64,000 nt of DNA from Lampris incognitus. Its lineage: Eukaryota > Chordata > Actinopteri > Lampriformes > Lampridae. Location of the stretch: NCBI RefSeq assembly GCF_029633865.1, contig NC_079221.1, positions 2,169,937 to 2,233,936 of the forward strand. Reading direction: 5' to 3'. The notes under the pieces are model-generated. The model had not been told where the DNA came from, made no database searches, and saw nothing but the letters and a program-made list of their open reading frames with translations. The translations under genes and the position numbers were made by a program. This document shows positions 19,721-29,539 of this stretch, piece by piece. Every line of letters starts with the position of its first letter. Position 1 is the stretch's first letter.

Positions 19721-20461
19721 CACCAGTACTACTACTACTACTACTACTACCACCAGTATTACTACTACTACTACCACTACTACTACTACTACCACCACTA
19801 CTATTACTACTACCACCACTACTACTACTACTACTACCACCAGTACTACTACTACTACTACCACCACTACTACTACTACTACCACCAGTACTACTACTAC
19901 TACTATTACTACTACTATTACTACCACCAGTACTACTACTACTATTACTACTACTACTACCACTAGTACTACTACTACTACTACCACCACTACTATTACT
20001 ACTACCACCACTACTACTACTACTACCACCAGTACTACTACTACTACTACCACCAGTACTACTACTACTACTACTACCACCAGTACTACTACTACTACTA
20101 TTACTACTACTACTACCACCAGTACTACTACTACTATTACTACTACCACCACTACTACTACTATTACTACTACTACTACCACCAGTACTACTACTACTAC
20201 TACTACTATTACTACCACCAGTACTACTACTACTATTACTACTACTACTACCACCAGTACTACTACTACTACTACTACCACCACTACTACTACTATTACT
20301 ATTACTACCACCAGTACTACTACTACTATTACTACTACTTCTACCACTAGTACTACTACTACTACTATTACTACTACCACCACTACTACTACCACTAGTA
20401 CTACTACTACTACTACTACTACCACCAGTACTACTACTACCACCACTACTACTACTACTAT
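19204..20461 (+). repeat. (TAC)n microsatellite, 1.26 kb
   Basis: About 420 trinucleotides of TAC with frequent CAC, ATT and AGT variants in clusters (ACTACCACCAGTACTACTAC). All six frames are open, giving spurious poly-Thr, poly-Leu/Pro, poly-Val and poly-Ser proteins. It joins directly to the LINE relic at 20462. Confidence 0.97.
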
Positions 20462-21790
20462 TCACCATTCCACTGTCCTCCCTCTCATTCACGCATAGGT
20501 ATTCCGTCTTGCTCCTACTGACTTTCATTCCTCTTCTCTCCAGTGCATACCTCCACCTCTCCAGGCTCTCCTCCACCTGCTCCCTACTCTCACTACACAT
20601 CACAATGTCATCCACGAACATCATCGTCCATGGAGACTCCTGCCTGATCTCGTCCGTCAACCTGTCCATCACCATTGTAAACAAGAAAGGGCTCAGAGCC
20701 GATCTTTGATGTAATCCCACCTCCACCTTGAACCCATCTGTCATTCCAACCACCCACCTCACCACCGTCACACTTCCCTCATACATATCCTGCACCACTC
20801 CTACATACTTCTCTGCAACTCCTGACTTCCTCATACAACACCACACCTCCTCTCTCGGCACTCTGTCGTATGCTTTCTCTAAATCTACAAAGACACAATG
20901 TAACTCCTTCTGGCCTTCTCTATACTTCTCCATCAACATTCTCAAAGCAAACATCACATCTGTGGTGCTCTTTCGTGGCATGAACCCATACTGCTGCTCG
21001 CTGATCACCACCTCTCCTCCTCTTAACCTAGCTTCTATTACTCTTTCCCATATCTTCATGCTGTGGCTGATCAACTTTATACCTCTGTAGTTGTTACAGT
21101 TCTGCACATCACCCTTGTTCTTGAAAATCGGTACCAGTATGCTTCTTCTCCACTCCTCAGGCATCCTCTCACTTTCCAAGATTGTGTTAAACAATCTAGT
21201 TAAAAACCTCACTGCCATCACTCCTAAACATCTCCATGCCTCCACAGGTATGTCATCTGGGCCAACTGTCTTTCCACTCTTCATCCTCTTCATAGCTGCC
21301 CTCACTTCCTCCTTGCTAATCCACCGCACTTCCTGATTCACTATCCCCACAACATCCAACCTTCTCCGATACTCCTGGCCTTACTCCCCTTCCACCTGGT
21401 CTCTTGTCCACACGGTATGGCTACCTTTCTTCTCTCCATCATGTCAGCCAGCTCTCTGCCTCTACCAGTCATAGTGACAACATTCAAAGTTCTGACTCTC
21501 ACCTCCACACTCCTACCCTTCCTCCTCTCTAGCTGCCTCTGGACATGCCTTCCCTCTCTCCTTCTACTTCGCCCAACAGCAGCATAGTTTCCACCGGCAC
21601 CCTGCTGGTTAACAGTACCGGTGGTGGTCGTTGGTAACCCGGGCCTCGACCGATCCGGTATGGAAGTCTGATTTATGATCCGCATATTTGATTTGGCAAA
21701 GATCTTACGCCGGATGCCCTTCCTGACGCACCCCTCCCCATTTGTCCGGGCTTGGGACCGGCGCTAAGGATGAGCTGGCTTGTGCATCCT
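20462..21790 (-). mobile_element. RTE-like LINE relic, internally deleted, 3' end replaced by (TAC)n
   Basis: On the minus strand: a 5' leader with AGGAAGGGCATCCGGCGTAA, an endonuclease N-terminus (RTLNVVTMTGRGRELADMME, QETRWKG), then a jump near 21360 into reverse transcriptase (VNQEVRWISKEEVRAAMKRM, NYRGIKLISHSMKIWERVIE, YGFMPRKSTTDVMFALRML, VFVDLEKAYDRVPREEVW, FVDDIVMCSE). Most of the endonuclease is deleted. The catalytic box reads FVDD rather than FADD, and LHQRSALSP replaces LHQGSALSP, so it is inactive. The copy stops at GMV, where the relative at 13444 continues. Confidence 0.88.
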
Positions 21791-21795
21791 CAGTG

Positions 21796-21995
21796 GCTGT
21801 ATTCTATTCTATTCTATTCTATTCTATTCTATTCTATTCTATTCTATTCTATTCTATTCTATTCTATTCTATTGTATTCTATTCTACTGTACTCTATTGT
21901 ATTGTATTCTATTGTATTCTATTGTATTCTATTCTATTCTACTGTACTCTATTGTATTGTATTCTATTGTATTCTATTCTATTGTATTGTATTCT
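21796..21995 (+). repeat. (ATTCT)n pentanucleotide microsatellite
   Basis: About 40 units of ATTCT with later ATTGT and ACTGT variants. It starts beside the 5' end of the LINE relic and ends about 20 bp before the CRE/E-box pair of the pttg1ip promoter. Confidence 0.97.
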
Positions 21996-22009
21996 GGTCG
22001 GCTGTAAAC

Positions 22010-22161
22010 AGTCACGAGCACGTGACGTCATGCCCCCTGTAAAGCGGAGTGTGAGGCCCCGCCCCCCGCCGGCTGTCCCGCGCCTGGTATATCACCGTGA
22101 AGGGGCGGGACGGCGGAAGACGGTCGGACTCGGAGCGGAAACGTCCGGGAGGAGCAGCAGA
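22010..22161 (+). promoter_or_regulatory. pttg1ip: pttg1ip promoter: E-box/CRE and GC boxes
   Basis: GC-rich and TATA-less as far as seen. A CACGTG E-box (22019-22024) overlaps a perfect palindromic CRE TGACGTCA (22023-22030). GC boxes follow (CCCCGCCCCCC near 22056, GGGGCGGGA near 22102). The ATG is at 22162. Binding is inferred from motifs only. Confidence 0.65.
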
Positions 22162-22255
22162 ATGTTGGAGTTTAACAGAGTTTGGGGTTTTCTTTTGGTC
22201 TCCGCAGTTTCCGCTTTTGTCGCCGTTCACGCGCAGACGGCGGCGCCCGCTCTGA
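22162..22255 (+). CDS. pttg1ip: pttg1ip exon 1: signal peptide
   Basis: The ATG follows a GC-rich leader (GCAGCAGAATG, A at -3 region is a fair Kozak). Codes the signal peptide and QTAAPAL; donor CTGA|GTAAGT, phase 1. The frame stays open to 22752 through intron 1, but that is not coding. Confidence 0.93.
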
Positions 22256-25200
22256 GTAAGTTCTGCTGCCGCTACATGGATGAGCTTTGTCAGTTTGCTG
22301 TGTGCTGGTTCTGGTTCTGGTTCGGGTCCGTGGCTGCAGGGGCTGGGTCATGTGACTGCACCTCCTTCATGACGGCGCGTCTAGCTAGCCAGCCGGGTGT
22401 GCTGCCATGCTGCCCGCGGTGCGGAGCGATGACAGGTGGCAGGGCTGCCCTGCTGCCCTGCAGCCCTGCCGCCCTGCCGCCCTGCAGCCCTGCCGCCCTG
22501 CTGCCCTGCCGCCCTGCCGGACCAGCCGCTGGTGGTGTTGCTCACCTCCATGCTGGTCTGTGGCGCCACCTCGGTCCCTCTAGGTTTTCTGAAGAAAGAA
22601 GCTCAGCTTCATGTGCTGCAGCGATGGATAAGAGAGAACTGCCGTGGGAAATGGCTGGTTTCCCGCCACGGGTCCATCATACCTGCTCAGGAGTGTCTCA
22701 CACGCCCCCCCCCTGCAGCAGAAAGACCCCACACCTAACCGAGCCTCCGTAAACCCAGTAGGAGTATGCCAGTGTTGTGGATTGTTATGTTTGGTTTTTC
22801 TTCCAGCTTCTTGTGCCTCCAGATCCAACACCAGCTGTGATGACTGTCTGAAAAATGTGACCGTAAGTAGATATCATAACTTCACATCCGTCACAAGTTT
22901 GGTTTTCCAAGTAAGGTTTGTTTTTTTATTTAAAAGCTGAGTTTCCGTCAGGCTTCCCCCTGCAATGTTGCATAAAAAGCAAAGTGAACATGCTGAGCAG
23001 ATCACTCTTTCTGCTCTTCCTGCTCTTTCTGGTGTTTCTGCTCTTTCTGGTGTTTCTGTTGCAGTGTTTGTGGTGCCAGACTAATAAACGGTGCATTGAT
23101 TACCCTGTGAGGACCATCTTGCCCCCTGCCAGTGTGTGTCCGCTGTCCGAGGCACGGTGGGGACTATGCTGGGGTATGACGAGTCACATCTTTGCAGTTC
23201 TCCATCTAGATTAAAATACTGATGTGCATGACGACTATTTTGAAGTATCGCCCTTTGGTTGTGAATTCTCATTATATCTCTGGCATGTTTTCATAATGTG
23301 GGAGACGTCCTAGATGGGGCTAAATTTTGTGAAGTTCTGGTACTTGTGTTTGTATCCGTCGAATGGCCGTGTGATTTTGCTATTATTTCTCTACTTTTCA
23401 GTAAATTTCCAGACCTTGATCATTGCCATGTCAGTGATTGCTGGTGTCATTGTTATTTCCGTCCTCGTTTGCTGCTTCTGCTGCTGCAAATGTGAGAAAA
23501 TTGGGTAAGAAGTGCCAAGTAACTTATGAGATATCACATGAGCCTCTGAAGGTGGCGTGTAGCCTACTGTAACTGGCCTCCTCACGTCCAAATGAACATT
23601 GTCAGCAAATAAACAATTGCAGATGGATCTTTTGTCTTTTAATTATGTAGTCACAAACGGGTTTGTGAGGTGACTCCATTAATCACACCAAATTAAAAAA
23701 TGTCTTCTGTTAATGGGCCACATGAAGTGTTGGTGTTGAGATCTGGTTCAGCATTTGAGTAACTAGGCGTAGTACAATGGGCTGTTGTTCTGCAGGACTG
23801 ATACAGCTGTCTCCAAGAGCCTGCCAGAAGTTGTGGTGGCAATTCAGCTCTGTGTTCCTCCTAACGCTTTGTGCAATCATTTGTCTCGCTCAACACAAAA
23901 GATAAAAGTCCAGCCATAAGTGATGTATTATAAGGAGTCTGATAAGTTTTCAGTGCTTGGCTTGATCACATTGCGCAAGATTGGATGGAGGCCATAACTG
24001 ACATGTCTCCACACTCCACAAGAGTCGCTTGCTCTGGACTTATTTTATTATTATCTTAAATGTCAGCACCTTGTAAGGGTTTCATTTATTTCGGTTGATT
24101 TAAATGTTCTTTTAATTTTTCAACATTCCAGGAACAAAAAAGAAGATGCAAGAGTGGAGAGACAAGATCGTGTAAGGAAAGCTCGTCAAGAAGAAAGGTG
24201 AAGGACCGTTGTCAGTCATATATTGTCTTTTATTCCTTTATGTAAAGAACTTTGAATTGCCTTTGTGCATGAATTATGCTGTGCAAATAAACTTGCCTTG
24301 CCTACTGGAATTGTTGCACAAGTATTCTAACCATTTAGATGTAAAACAGGCTTTTACACAGTCAGCCTACTACAGAGGTAGTCAGAGCCTCGTCGGGTTA
24401 ACAAAAACTGCAGCATTCATTGTCTGCGGTCTAAACACTGCTCTTTGTTTCTGTCAAAACAGGAGAACAGAGATGAAGCTGAGACATGATGAAATCAGGC
24501 AGAAATACGGTGAGAGACGTACCCTGTTCCTCTAGACAAATGTGTTTTGTCTGATGTAATGACACGTCATTCGACTGTGCATGAGCTGTTTATTTACAGG
24601 GTGGTTTAAACATGGAAGAGAAGTCACTACAACACAGCTGTAACATGCAAAAACACTGGAGACTTAAAAACTCACTTCCAAACAACCTTTGGAAAAGAGC
24701 AAGACACAACTTCAACAAATACAAGTCAAGTCAGAATTATTCATTTGACCCTAAATCATCATTTAAGCCAAGAGGGCTTGACAGTTACATGCTGTACAAT
24801 GTAAAACACCGCTATCTTTAGACCAGTGTTTCTCAACCCAGTCCTCAAGGACCCCCTATCCTGCAGATTTTCATTGTAACCCTGCATAGGTAGCCCTGCT
24901 TGTACTTACTCGACCAATCATCTCGCAGCACTTAATTATGCAAGGTGTGCAACATCTGACATAATTCATTGCTGATTGGTTGAATAACTACAAACAGGTA
25001 CCTATTCAGGGTTGCAAAGAAAATATGCAGGATAGGGGTTCCCTGGGGACTGGGTTGAGAAACACTGCTTTAGACCCTCAGTTCAGATGAGGAAAAACTT
25101 CACAGAAACAACTTGTAAGGAAAAAGAAAGGGGGGAAATTGAACAATTATTTGCATAGTGCCACCTAGTGGAGAACAGTTACATTGTAACTGCGTGGATT

Positions 25201-26328
25201 GGTCGAATAGTGCTTCTCATCCCAGTAGTTTAAAACACGGGAGTACCCCAGTCATGAAAAATGTCCCACATCTTACAGTCTAACCAGACCCGCCGGAAAA
25301 AGAAATGCAGCCATCAGAGACACGCCACGGTTGACTCTGGCTCAGTCGTCACACAGATTGTTGATTTGTGTGTTTAAATGATGAGTTCATGTTCTTTTTA
25401 TTTGGCTGTTTGTTTGGGGATTGACTCGGACTGGGTACACAGCCGTCTTACTGACTGACGGTGGGACCGTGACTCAGACTGGTGTTTTCAGTGTGAATTT
25501 ATTAACTGTAAAGTGCTTTGAGTGGCTGTTGCAGCTAGAAAAGCGCTATATAAAATGCAGCTTGGGTGGTTGAGTGAATGATTGATTGATGCACAGATGG
25601 CAATGCTCCTTAGTGAGGAATCCGAAAGGATGACAAGCCTGAGCATTTGTAGATAGTGCGTCCTGCAGGTGGTGGGTGTCCCATGCAGTAGTGGATCGAC
25701 CTGGGGGAAATGGCACGAGCCTCCCTGCGTGATGCGTTCCCCCATAGAAACCTGTTGCTGGCAGGGTAAAAGGAACGGGTCAGGGGGGCACCTCAGTGGC
25801 TCACCTGGTAGAGCACATACCACACAAGGCGGAGTTCTTACCGCAGCGGGCTGGGTTCAGATCCAGCCCGGGCCCTTTGCTGCATGTCCTTTTCTCTCTC
25901 TCTCTGCTATCAATACCCAATAAAGGCGGAAAATGCAAAAAAAAAAAAAAGGAACGGGTCAGCTGGCTCTATGGGTACCGGAGGATGCAAGGGAAAGCCT
26001 GCATCCTCACCAGCAATGATAGGAGTCGTGTAATGGCAGGACTTTAGCAGAACAGAGAAATAGACATGACAAACTGGGCTGAAAAGGGAAACGTGGGGGA
26101 GGGGCGGGGATGCAACCATGCAAATACACCGAAAACGATGGATACTGGAATCTAAATGTATTTCATCCTCAAATTCTTTTTTTGTTGAATTTAAGAACAG
26201 AAGTAGCAACGTGTTCTATTATAAATGAGCTGTACTATATTGGCCATGTAATTCTGTTCTACCATTTTGTTTTGTTTTTTCCAGGTCTGGCACAGGGCAA
26301 TCCTTATTCTCGGATGAAAGATAATTAG
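22162..26328 (+). CDS. pttg1ip: PTTG1-interacting protein (PBF), complete, 7 exons
   Basis: Type I membrane glycoprotein that binds securin (PTTG1) and aids its nuclear entry. The 172-aa product has a signal peptide (MLEFNRVWGFLLVSAVSAFV, cleavage likely after about residue 24), a cysteine-rich PSI-like ectodomain (about 33-86) with SCDDCLKNVTCLWCQTNKRC and LPPASVCPLSEARWGLCW, N-glycosylation sites at N39 and N48, one membrane helix (about 91-113) followed by a Cys cluster (CCFCCCKC), a charged helix (RVERQDRVRKARQEERRTEM) and the C-terminal NPYSRM that matches the NPY-type sorting tail of mammalian PTTG1IP. Human protein is about 180 aa. All seven exons join in frame with GT-AG sites. In human it neighbours SUMO3, as here. 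Confidence 0.96.
22441..22522 (+). repeat. (GCCCTGCC)-type short tandem repeat in pttg1ip intron 1
   Basis: About nine imperfect copies of GCCCTGCYGCCCTGC; low-complexity GC sequence that keeps frames open on both strands. Confidence 0.85.
22807..22862 (+). CDS. pttg1ip: pttg1ip exon 2
   Basis: Codes (T)SCASRSNTSCDDCLKNVT with both N-glycosylation sequons. Acceptor TTCTTCCAG, donor GTGACC|GTAAGT. Confidence 0.93.
23065..23173 (+). CDS. pttg1ip: pttg1ip exon 3: PSI-like core
   Basis: Codes CLWCQTNKRCIDYPVRTILP then PASVCPLSEARWGLCW. The acceptor TCTGTTGCAG follows a duplicated pyrimidine unit (CTCTTTCTGGTGTTTCTG twice). Donor GG|GTATGA. Confidence 0.95.
23402..23504 (+). CDS. pttg1ip: pttg1ip exon 4: transmembrane segment
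   Basis: Codes NFQTLIIAMSVIAGVIVISV then LVCCFCCCKCEKI. A hydrophobic helix ends in a cytoplasmic cysteine cluster, a likely palmitoylation region as in mammals. Donor GG|GTAAGA. Confidence 0.95.
24132..24197 (+). CDS. pttg1ip: pttg1ip exon 5: cytoplasmic charged helix
   Basis: Codes NKKEDARVERQDRVRKARQE E. Basic, as in the nuclear-localising tail of PTTG1IP. Acceptor CATTCCAG, donor AAAG|GTGAAG. Confidence 0.9.
24463..24509 (+). CDS. pttg1ip: pttg1ip exon 6
   Basis: Codes RTEMKLRHDEIRQKY, matching the human RAEMKTRHDEIRKKY segment. Acceptor TCAAAACAG, donor TACG|GTGAGA. Confidence 0.95.
24824..25067. mobile_element. hAT-type MITE with 8-bp target duplication
   Basis: A 244-bp element with terminal inverted repeats CAGTGTTTCTCAACCCAGTC...GACTGGGTTGAGAAACACTG, flanked by the exact 8-bp duplication CTTTAGAC (24816-24823 and 25068-25075). 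The 8-bp duplication and CAGTG/CACTG ends are typical of hAT elements. No transposase is coded. Confidence 0.93.
25480..25590 (+). mobile_element. LINE-type 3' end fragment
   Basis: Contains TAAAGTGCTTTGAGTGGCTG and AAAAGCGCTATATAAAATGC, a 3'-end block I recognise from fish non-LTR elements. No coding part. Confidence 0.5.
25784..25946 (+). mobile_element. SINE family C with 16-bp target duplication
   Basis: tRNA-like head GGCACCTCAGTGGCTCACCT followed by GGTAGAGCACA (box A-like) and GGGTTCAGATCC (box B-like), then a short body with CAATAAAGGCGG and a poly(A) tail. AAAAGGAACGGGTCAG is present on both sides (25768-25783 and 25947-25962). The intact duplication suggests a relatively recent insertion in pttg1ip intron 6. 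Confidence 0.9.
26285..26328 (+). CDS. pttg1ip: pttg1ip exon 7 and stop
   Basis: Codes LAQGNPYSRMKDN and TAG at 26326-26328. Acceptor TTTTTTCCAG. The preceding intron (24510-26284) hosts a hAT MITE and a SINE. Confidence 0.93.
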
Positions 26329-27019
26329 GGAGAAGAATCTCAGGGACATTGTATATTTTTAATTCTTTCTCATTGTCTTATCAGTGCCAGCGATATCAGT
26401 ACGGCTTTTCCTTGTTGGGGATGGCTGCAGAAGCAGCAGGTGATTAACTGTAATGATCTCTTTTTAGTGTTAGCCAAAGAATGTGACCGAGAGGGTTGGA
26501 AGTCAGCTTGACTGAGTATACACTCCGTTTTAAATTTGTCATTTATCTTATCTGATGACATATATTCACACATGTTGTGTTGATAACTTTTAAATCTAAT
26601 GTTATGGGATGTTTGTGTTGTTTTCCCATCCGTTTTACTTTGTATTACCTTACGAGATTCAGTGCTGAGCTGTTCACTAATAGTTTAAATGCAATAGGTG
26701 AACGTAGCAGCGCGGTGCTTGTTTTCTTTGTTACACTGGAGCCTCGGCATAAAAGCAAACCTGTCATCAAATAGCATGGGCAAACACATGCTCACATTAC
26801 TTCTATTGATTTGCATAAATCTAATTTATATATTTCACTTTTGCCACAACATTTCAGTCTTTGTACTGCATCAGTTTCATTGGAAGCAGTTTGTTTCAAG
26901 TCATTGTTTTACTGATATATACCAGGTGTGTTACTCATACCAGGTGTTTTCATCCAATGTCAATTGTGAAAAATATCCATGTATTTTTTATGCTTTTGTA
27001 ACATATAAACCCTATTAAA
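26329..27019 (+). other. pttg1ip: pttg1ip 3' UTR (presumed)
   Basis: About 690 bp of AT-rich, repeat-poor DNA after the stop. The best poly(A) signal is ATTAAA at 27014-27019, followed by T-rich and GGTGTCT sequence. The absence of repeats contrasts with the flanking regions. Confidence 0.6.
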
Positions 27020-27139
27020 TATTACAATCAGATTTTTAATCAAAAGGTGTCTTATGATGCGATCTGACCATGGAAATGTAAGGGTTACATGCAATGCACG
27101 TTAGAATAGAACAGGTCTGACTTGGTCTTGATGCAGGCT

Positions 27140-27260
27140 CAATAATCCAGGTGAGAAAATCAAAGGGTGAATCAGTTCATCTGGGCACAGCATTTATTGA
27201 CAGAAACGGTTCATCGTCACCTAAGGGACCTCTTCAGTCTCACCTGACTGCAGGTGTCCC
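27140..27260 (-). mobile_element. Penelope-like terminal fragment, antisense
   Basis: Reverse complement carries CTGCAGTCAGGTGAGACTGA, TTTCTGTCAATAAA and CCAGATGAACTGATTCACCC, the same block as 10385-10470. Fossil fragment without coding sequence. Confidence 0.65.
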
Positions 27261-27319
27261 ACCCTTACAAACGATACAGTGGCATAACAACCCAAACCAA
27301 CGACGGGTTTCATATGCAA

Positions 27320-27720
27320 ATATGGGTGTGAGCATTACAGTTTTAATTTAGCAGACACTTTTATCCAAAGCGGCATACATCTGAGAGTTAACACAACACA
27401 AGCAATGATCTAGTCAGGAGGCAACAACGCAAGTAAGTGCCAAAAACCTAGGTTCAAGTCTGATAGGACATAGGTGTCAACAGGCAGTGCACAAAGGCTA
27501 TGCATAGGGTGCCATCAGGTGTGGAGGTGTTCAGGAAAGAGCTGGGTCTTTAGCTGCTTCTTAAAGATGGAGAGGGACTCAGCGGATCGAATGGAATTTG
27601 GTAAGTCATTCCATCACCGGGGAACTACAGAGGAGAAGAGTCTGGCTAGTGACTTAAGGCACCGTTGTGGCGGACATGCCAGGCGCCTTCCGTTGGTGGA
27701 GCGTAGTGAGTGGGACTGAG
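27320..27720. repeat. Interspersed fish repeat (TTTATCCAAAGCG family)
   Basis: Begins TTTAGCAGACACTTTTATCC then AAAGCGGCATACATC, a block common in fish genomes, followed by a conserved-looking body (GAGCTGGGTCTTTAGCTGCT, GGTAAGTCATTCCATCACCG). Open frame 27474-27719 belongs to it. I cannot name the family. Confidence 0.5.
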
Positions 27721-27839
27721 TGTAGACCAGAGGGGAACCCTCTGGACCTTCAAGGTATTCAGTGAATACCCAAGAAAAAATATTGAAAGAATTTTTGTAC
27801 TCCTAATATTTTTTTAATTATCAGAATCAGAAACACTTG

Positions 27840-28095
27840 GTTTCGGGCATCTGATTAGGATGCCTCCTGGGCGCGTTCCATTGGAGGTTTTCTGAGCACG
27901 GCCAACTGGAAGGAGCCCCGGGATAGACCTAGAACTCGCTGGAGGGGCTACATGTCCAGTCTGGCCTGGGAACACCTTGGGATCCCCTAGGAGGAGCTGG
28001 AGCGCGTTGCTGAGGAAAGGGTCGTCTGGAGTGCCCTACTTAGCTTGCTGCCACCGCGACCCGACCCCGGAGAAACGACTGATGATGAATGAATG
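27840..28095 (+). mobile_element. 5'-truncated LINE 3' end with exact 11-bp target duplication
   Basis: Codes a decayed reverse-transcriptase C-terminus pattern (MPPGRVPLE, then GMRPRPR-like and WPGNTLGSP) ending CCACCGCGACCCGACCCCGG and a GATGAATGAATG tail. AGAAACACTTG flanks it exactly (27829-27839 and 28096-28106). It has landed inside another repeat that resumes after the duplication. Confidence 0.85.
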
Positions 28096-28399
28096 AGAAA
28101 CACTTGCTCATTTCATGCACGCACATGAAATGAAACGAAAGGTAATTTCCCCCAGCCCACAGCAGAGCAACACAAAGACAAAACCACACCCAAGAACTAC
28201 AAGGAGACATACACCCAACTAAGCAAAAAATAAAAAATAAAAACAATCACTGTCCAGCAGAACGAACACCAGCCAGGATGACTTTCGGAACTGCCGGTCT
28301 GCATGGGCTAGCAGTTAGCTTAGCCTGCCCCGCTTCCGCATCATGTCAGACCACCTTCGGTGTTTCCTCTTCACAGGACGTAGCAGACCAGACCAACCA

Positions 28400-29056
28400 G
28401 GTGAGTGATGAGGAGAAGAGGAACAGAAGGAATAACACAGTCATCCCGTATGTTTCTGGGGTCTCCGACAAACTCAGGAGAATTTTCAACAAACACCGCA
28501 TCCCGGTATACTTCAAACCCAGCAACACACTCTGACAAAGACTGGTTCATCCCAAAGACCGTGTACCACACATCCGGAAAAGCAATCTGGTGTATGCTGT
28601 ACAATGCAATGAGGATTATACTGACCTATACATAGGAGAAACCAAACAACCACTACACAAACGGATGGCCCAACACAGAAGGCCAAACTCCTCAGGACAA
28701 GACTCAGCAGTCTGTCTACACCTAAAGGAGAAGACACACTCCTTCCAGGACAGCAACGTACACATTTTAGACAGGGAAGATAGATGGTTTGAAAGAGGGG
28801 TGAAGGAAGCCATCTATGTGAAACTGAAAAACCATCCCTCAACAGAGGAGGAGGTCTGCAACACCACCTATCTCCCACTTACAACGCCGTCCTTTCATCT
28901 CTACCCAGGAGAGTCAAGAAGCCTAGCCTCCAATGAGGAAGCCTCTTGGATGAGAGGTGAAACGTCTTCACGGATATATATCAAGTCCAGTTGCACTTGA
29001 TTCAACTCCTTTGGAGAACCATGACGACCTGGATGAAGGAGAACATTCACAGACAT
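28400..29056 (+). mobile_element. Penelope-like element 3' part with GIY-YIG endonuclease region
   Basis: Recognisable blocks are the end of the reverse transcriptase (VIPYVSGVSDKLRRIFNKHR) and a GIY-YIG-type endonuclease ([30 protein letters not shown]), then a terminal hairpin block with GCCTCTTGGATGAGAGGTGA and AACGTCTTC. The reverse-transcriptase plus GIY-YIG order identifies a Penelope-like element. It is a broken partial copy. Confidence 0.82.
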
Positions 29057-29539
29057 ATTTTTTTCTAAACGTCCATTAATTGTGAAGTCGCACCGGTGCT
29101 ACCTTTGAAAAATAAAATCAATCGCACCTTGAAAAACATGGTTGCAAAATGTCTGGAGTCAGCCTTGAGCCTCACCCTCACTGGAAATTCAACTCTATCG
29201 TCACTGAGGATCAAATAGTTTCAGAGCAAATGAATTCAATTTCATAATATTGAATATTTGCTCTGACACTATTTGATCTACACTGTAGACCAGGTCTATA
29301 CTGTAGACCCGAATGAGGGCGTCCAGGTAGGCGGGAGCCGTATTAGTTGCCGTTTTTAAGCGAGCATTAAGGTTTGGAATTTAATGCGGGCAGCAACTGG
29401 ATGAACAGCGGGGTGATATGTGCTGTTTTGGGGTGGTTGAAGACCAGACGCAAAATACATGTCTTCGTGCGGCTTCTTCCACTATCTTGAGGCAAGCATT
29501 TCCAGTATTCGATTCCATGCACTTCCATTAACTTGAGTT

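Noticed and set aside
19160-20709. Long frames coding poly-Thr, poly-Leu/Pro, poly-Val and poly-Ser
   Set aside because: All frames of a (TAC)n repeat are open; only the 20462-21790 part is real LINE sequence.
22162-22752. 336-codon frame through pttg1ip exon 1 and intron 1
   Set aside because: A GTAAGT donor at 22256 joins precisely to conserved exon 2; the rest is GC-rich intron repeat.
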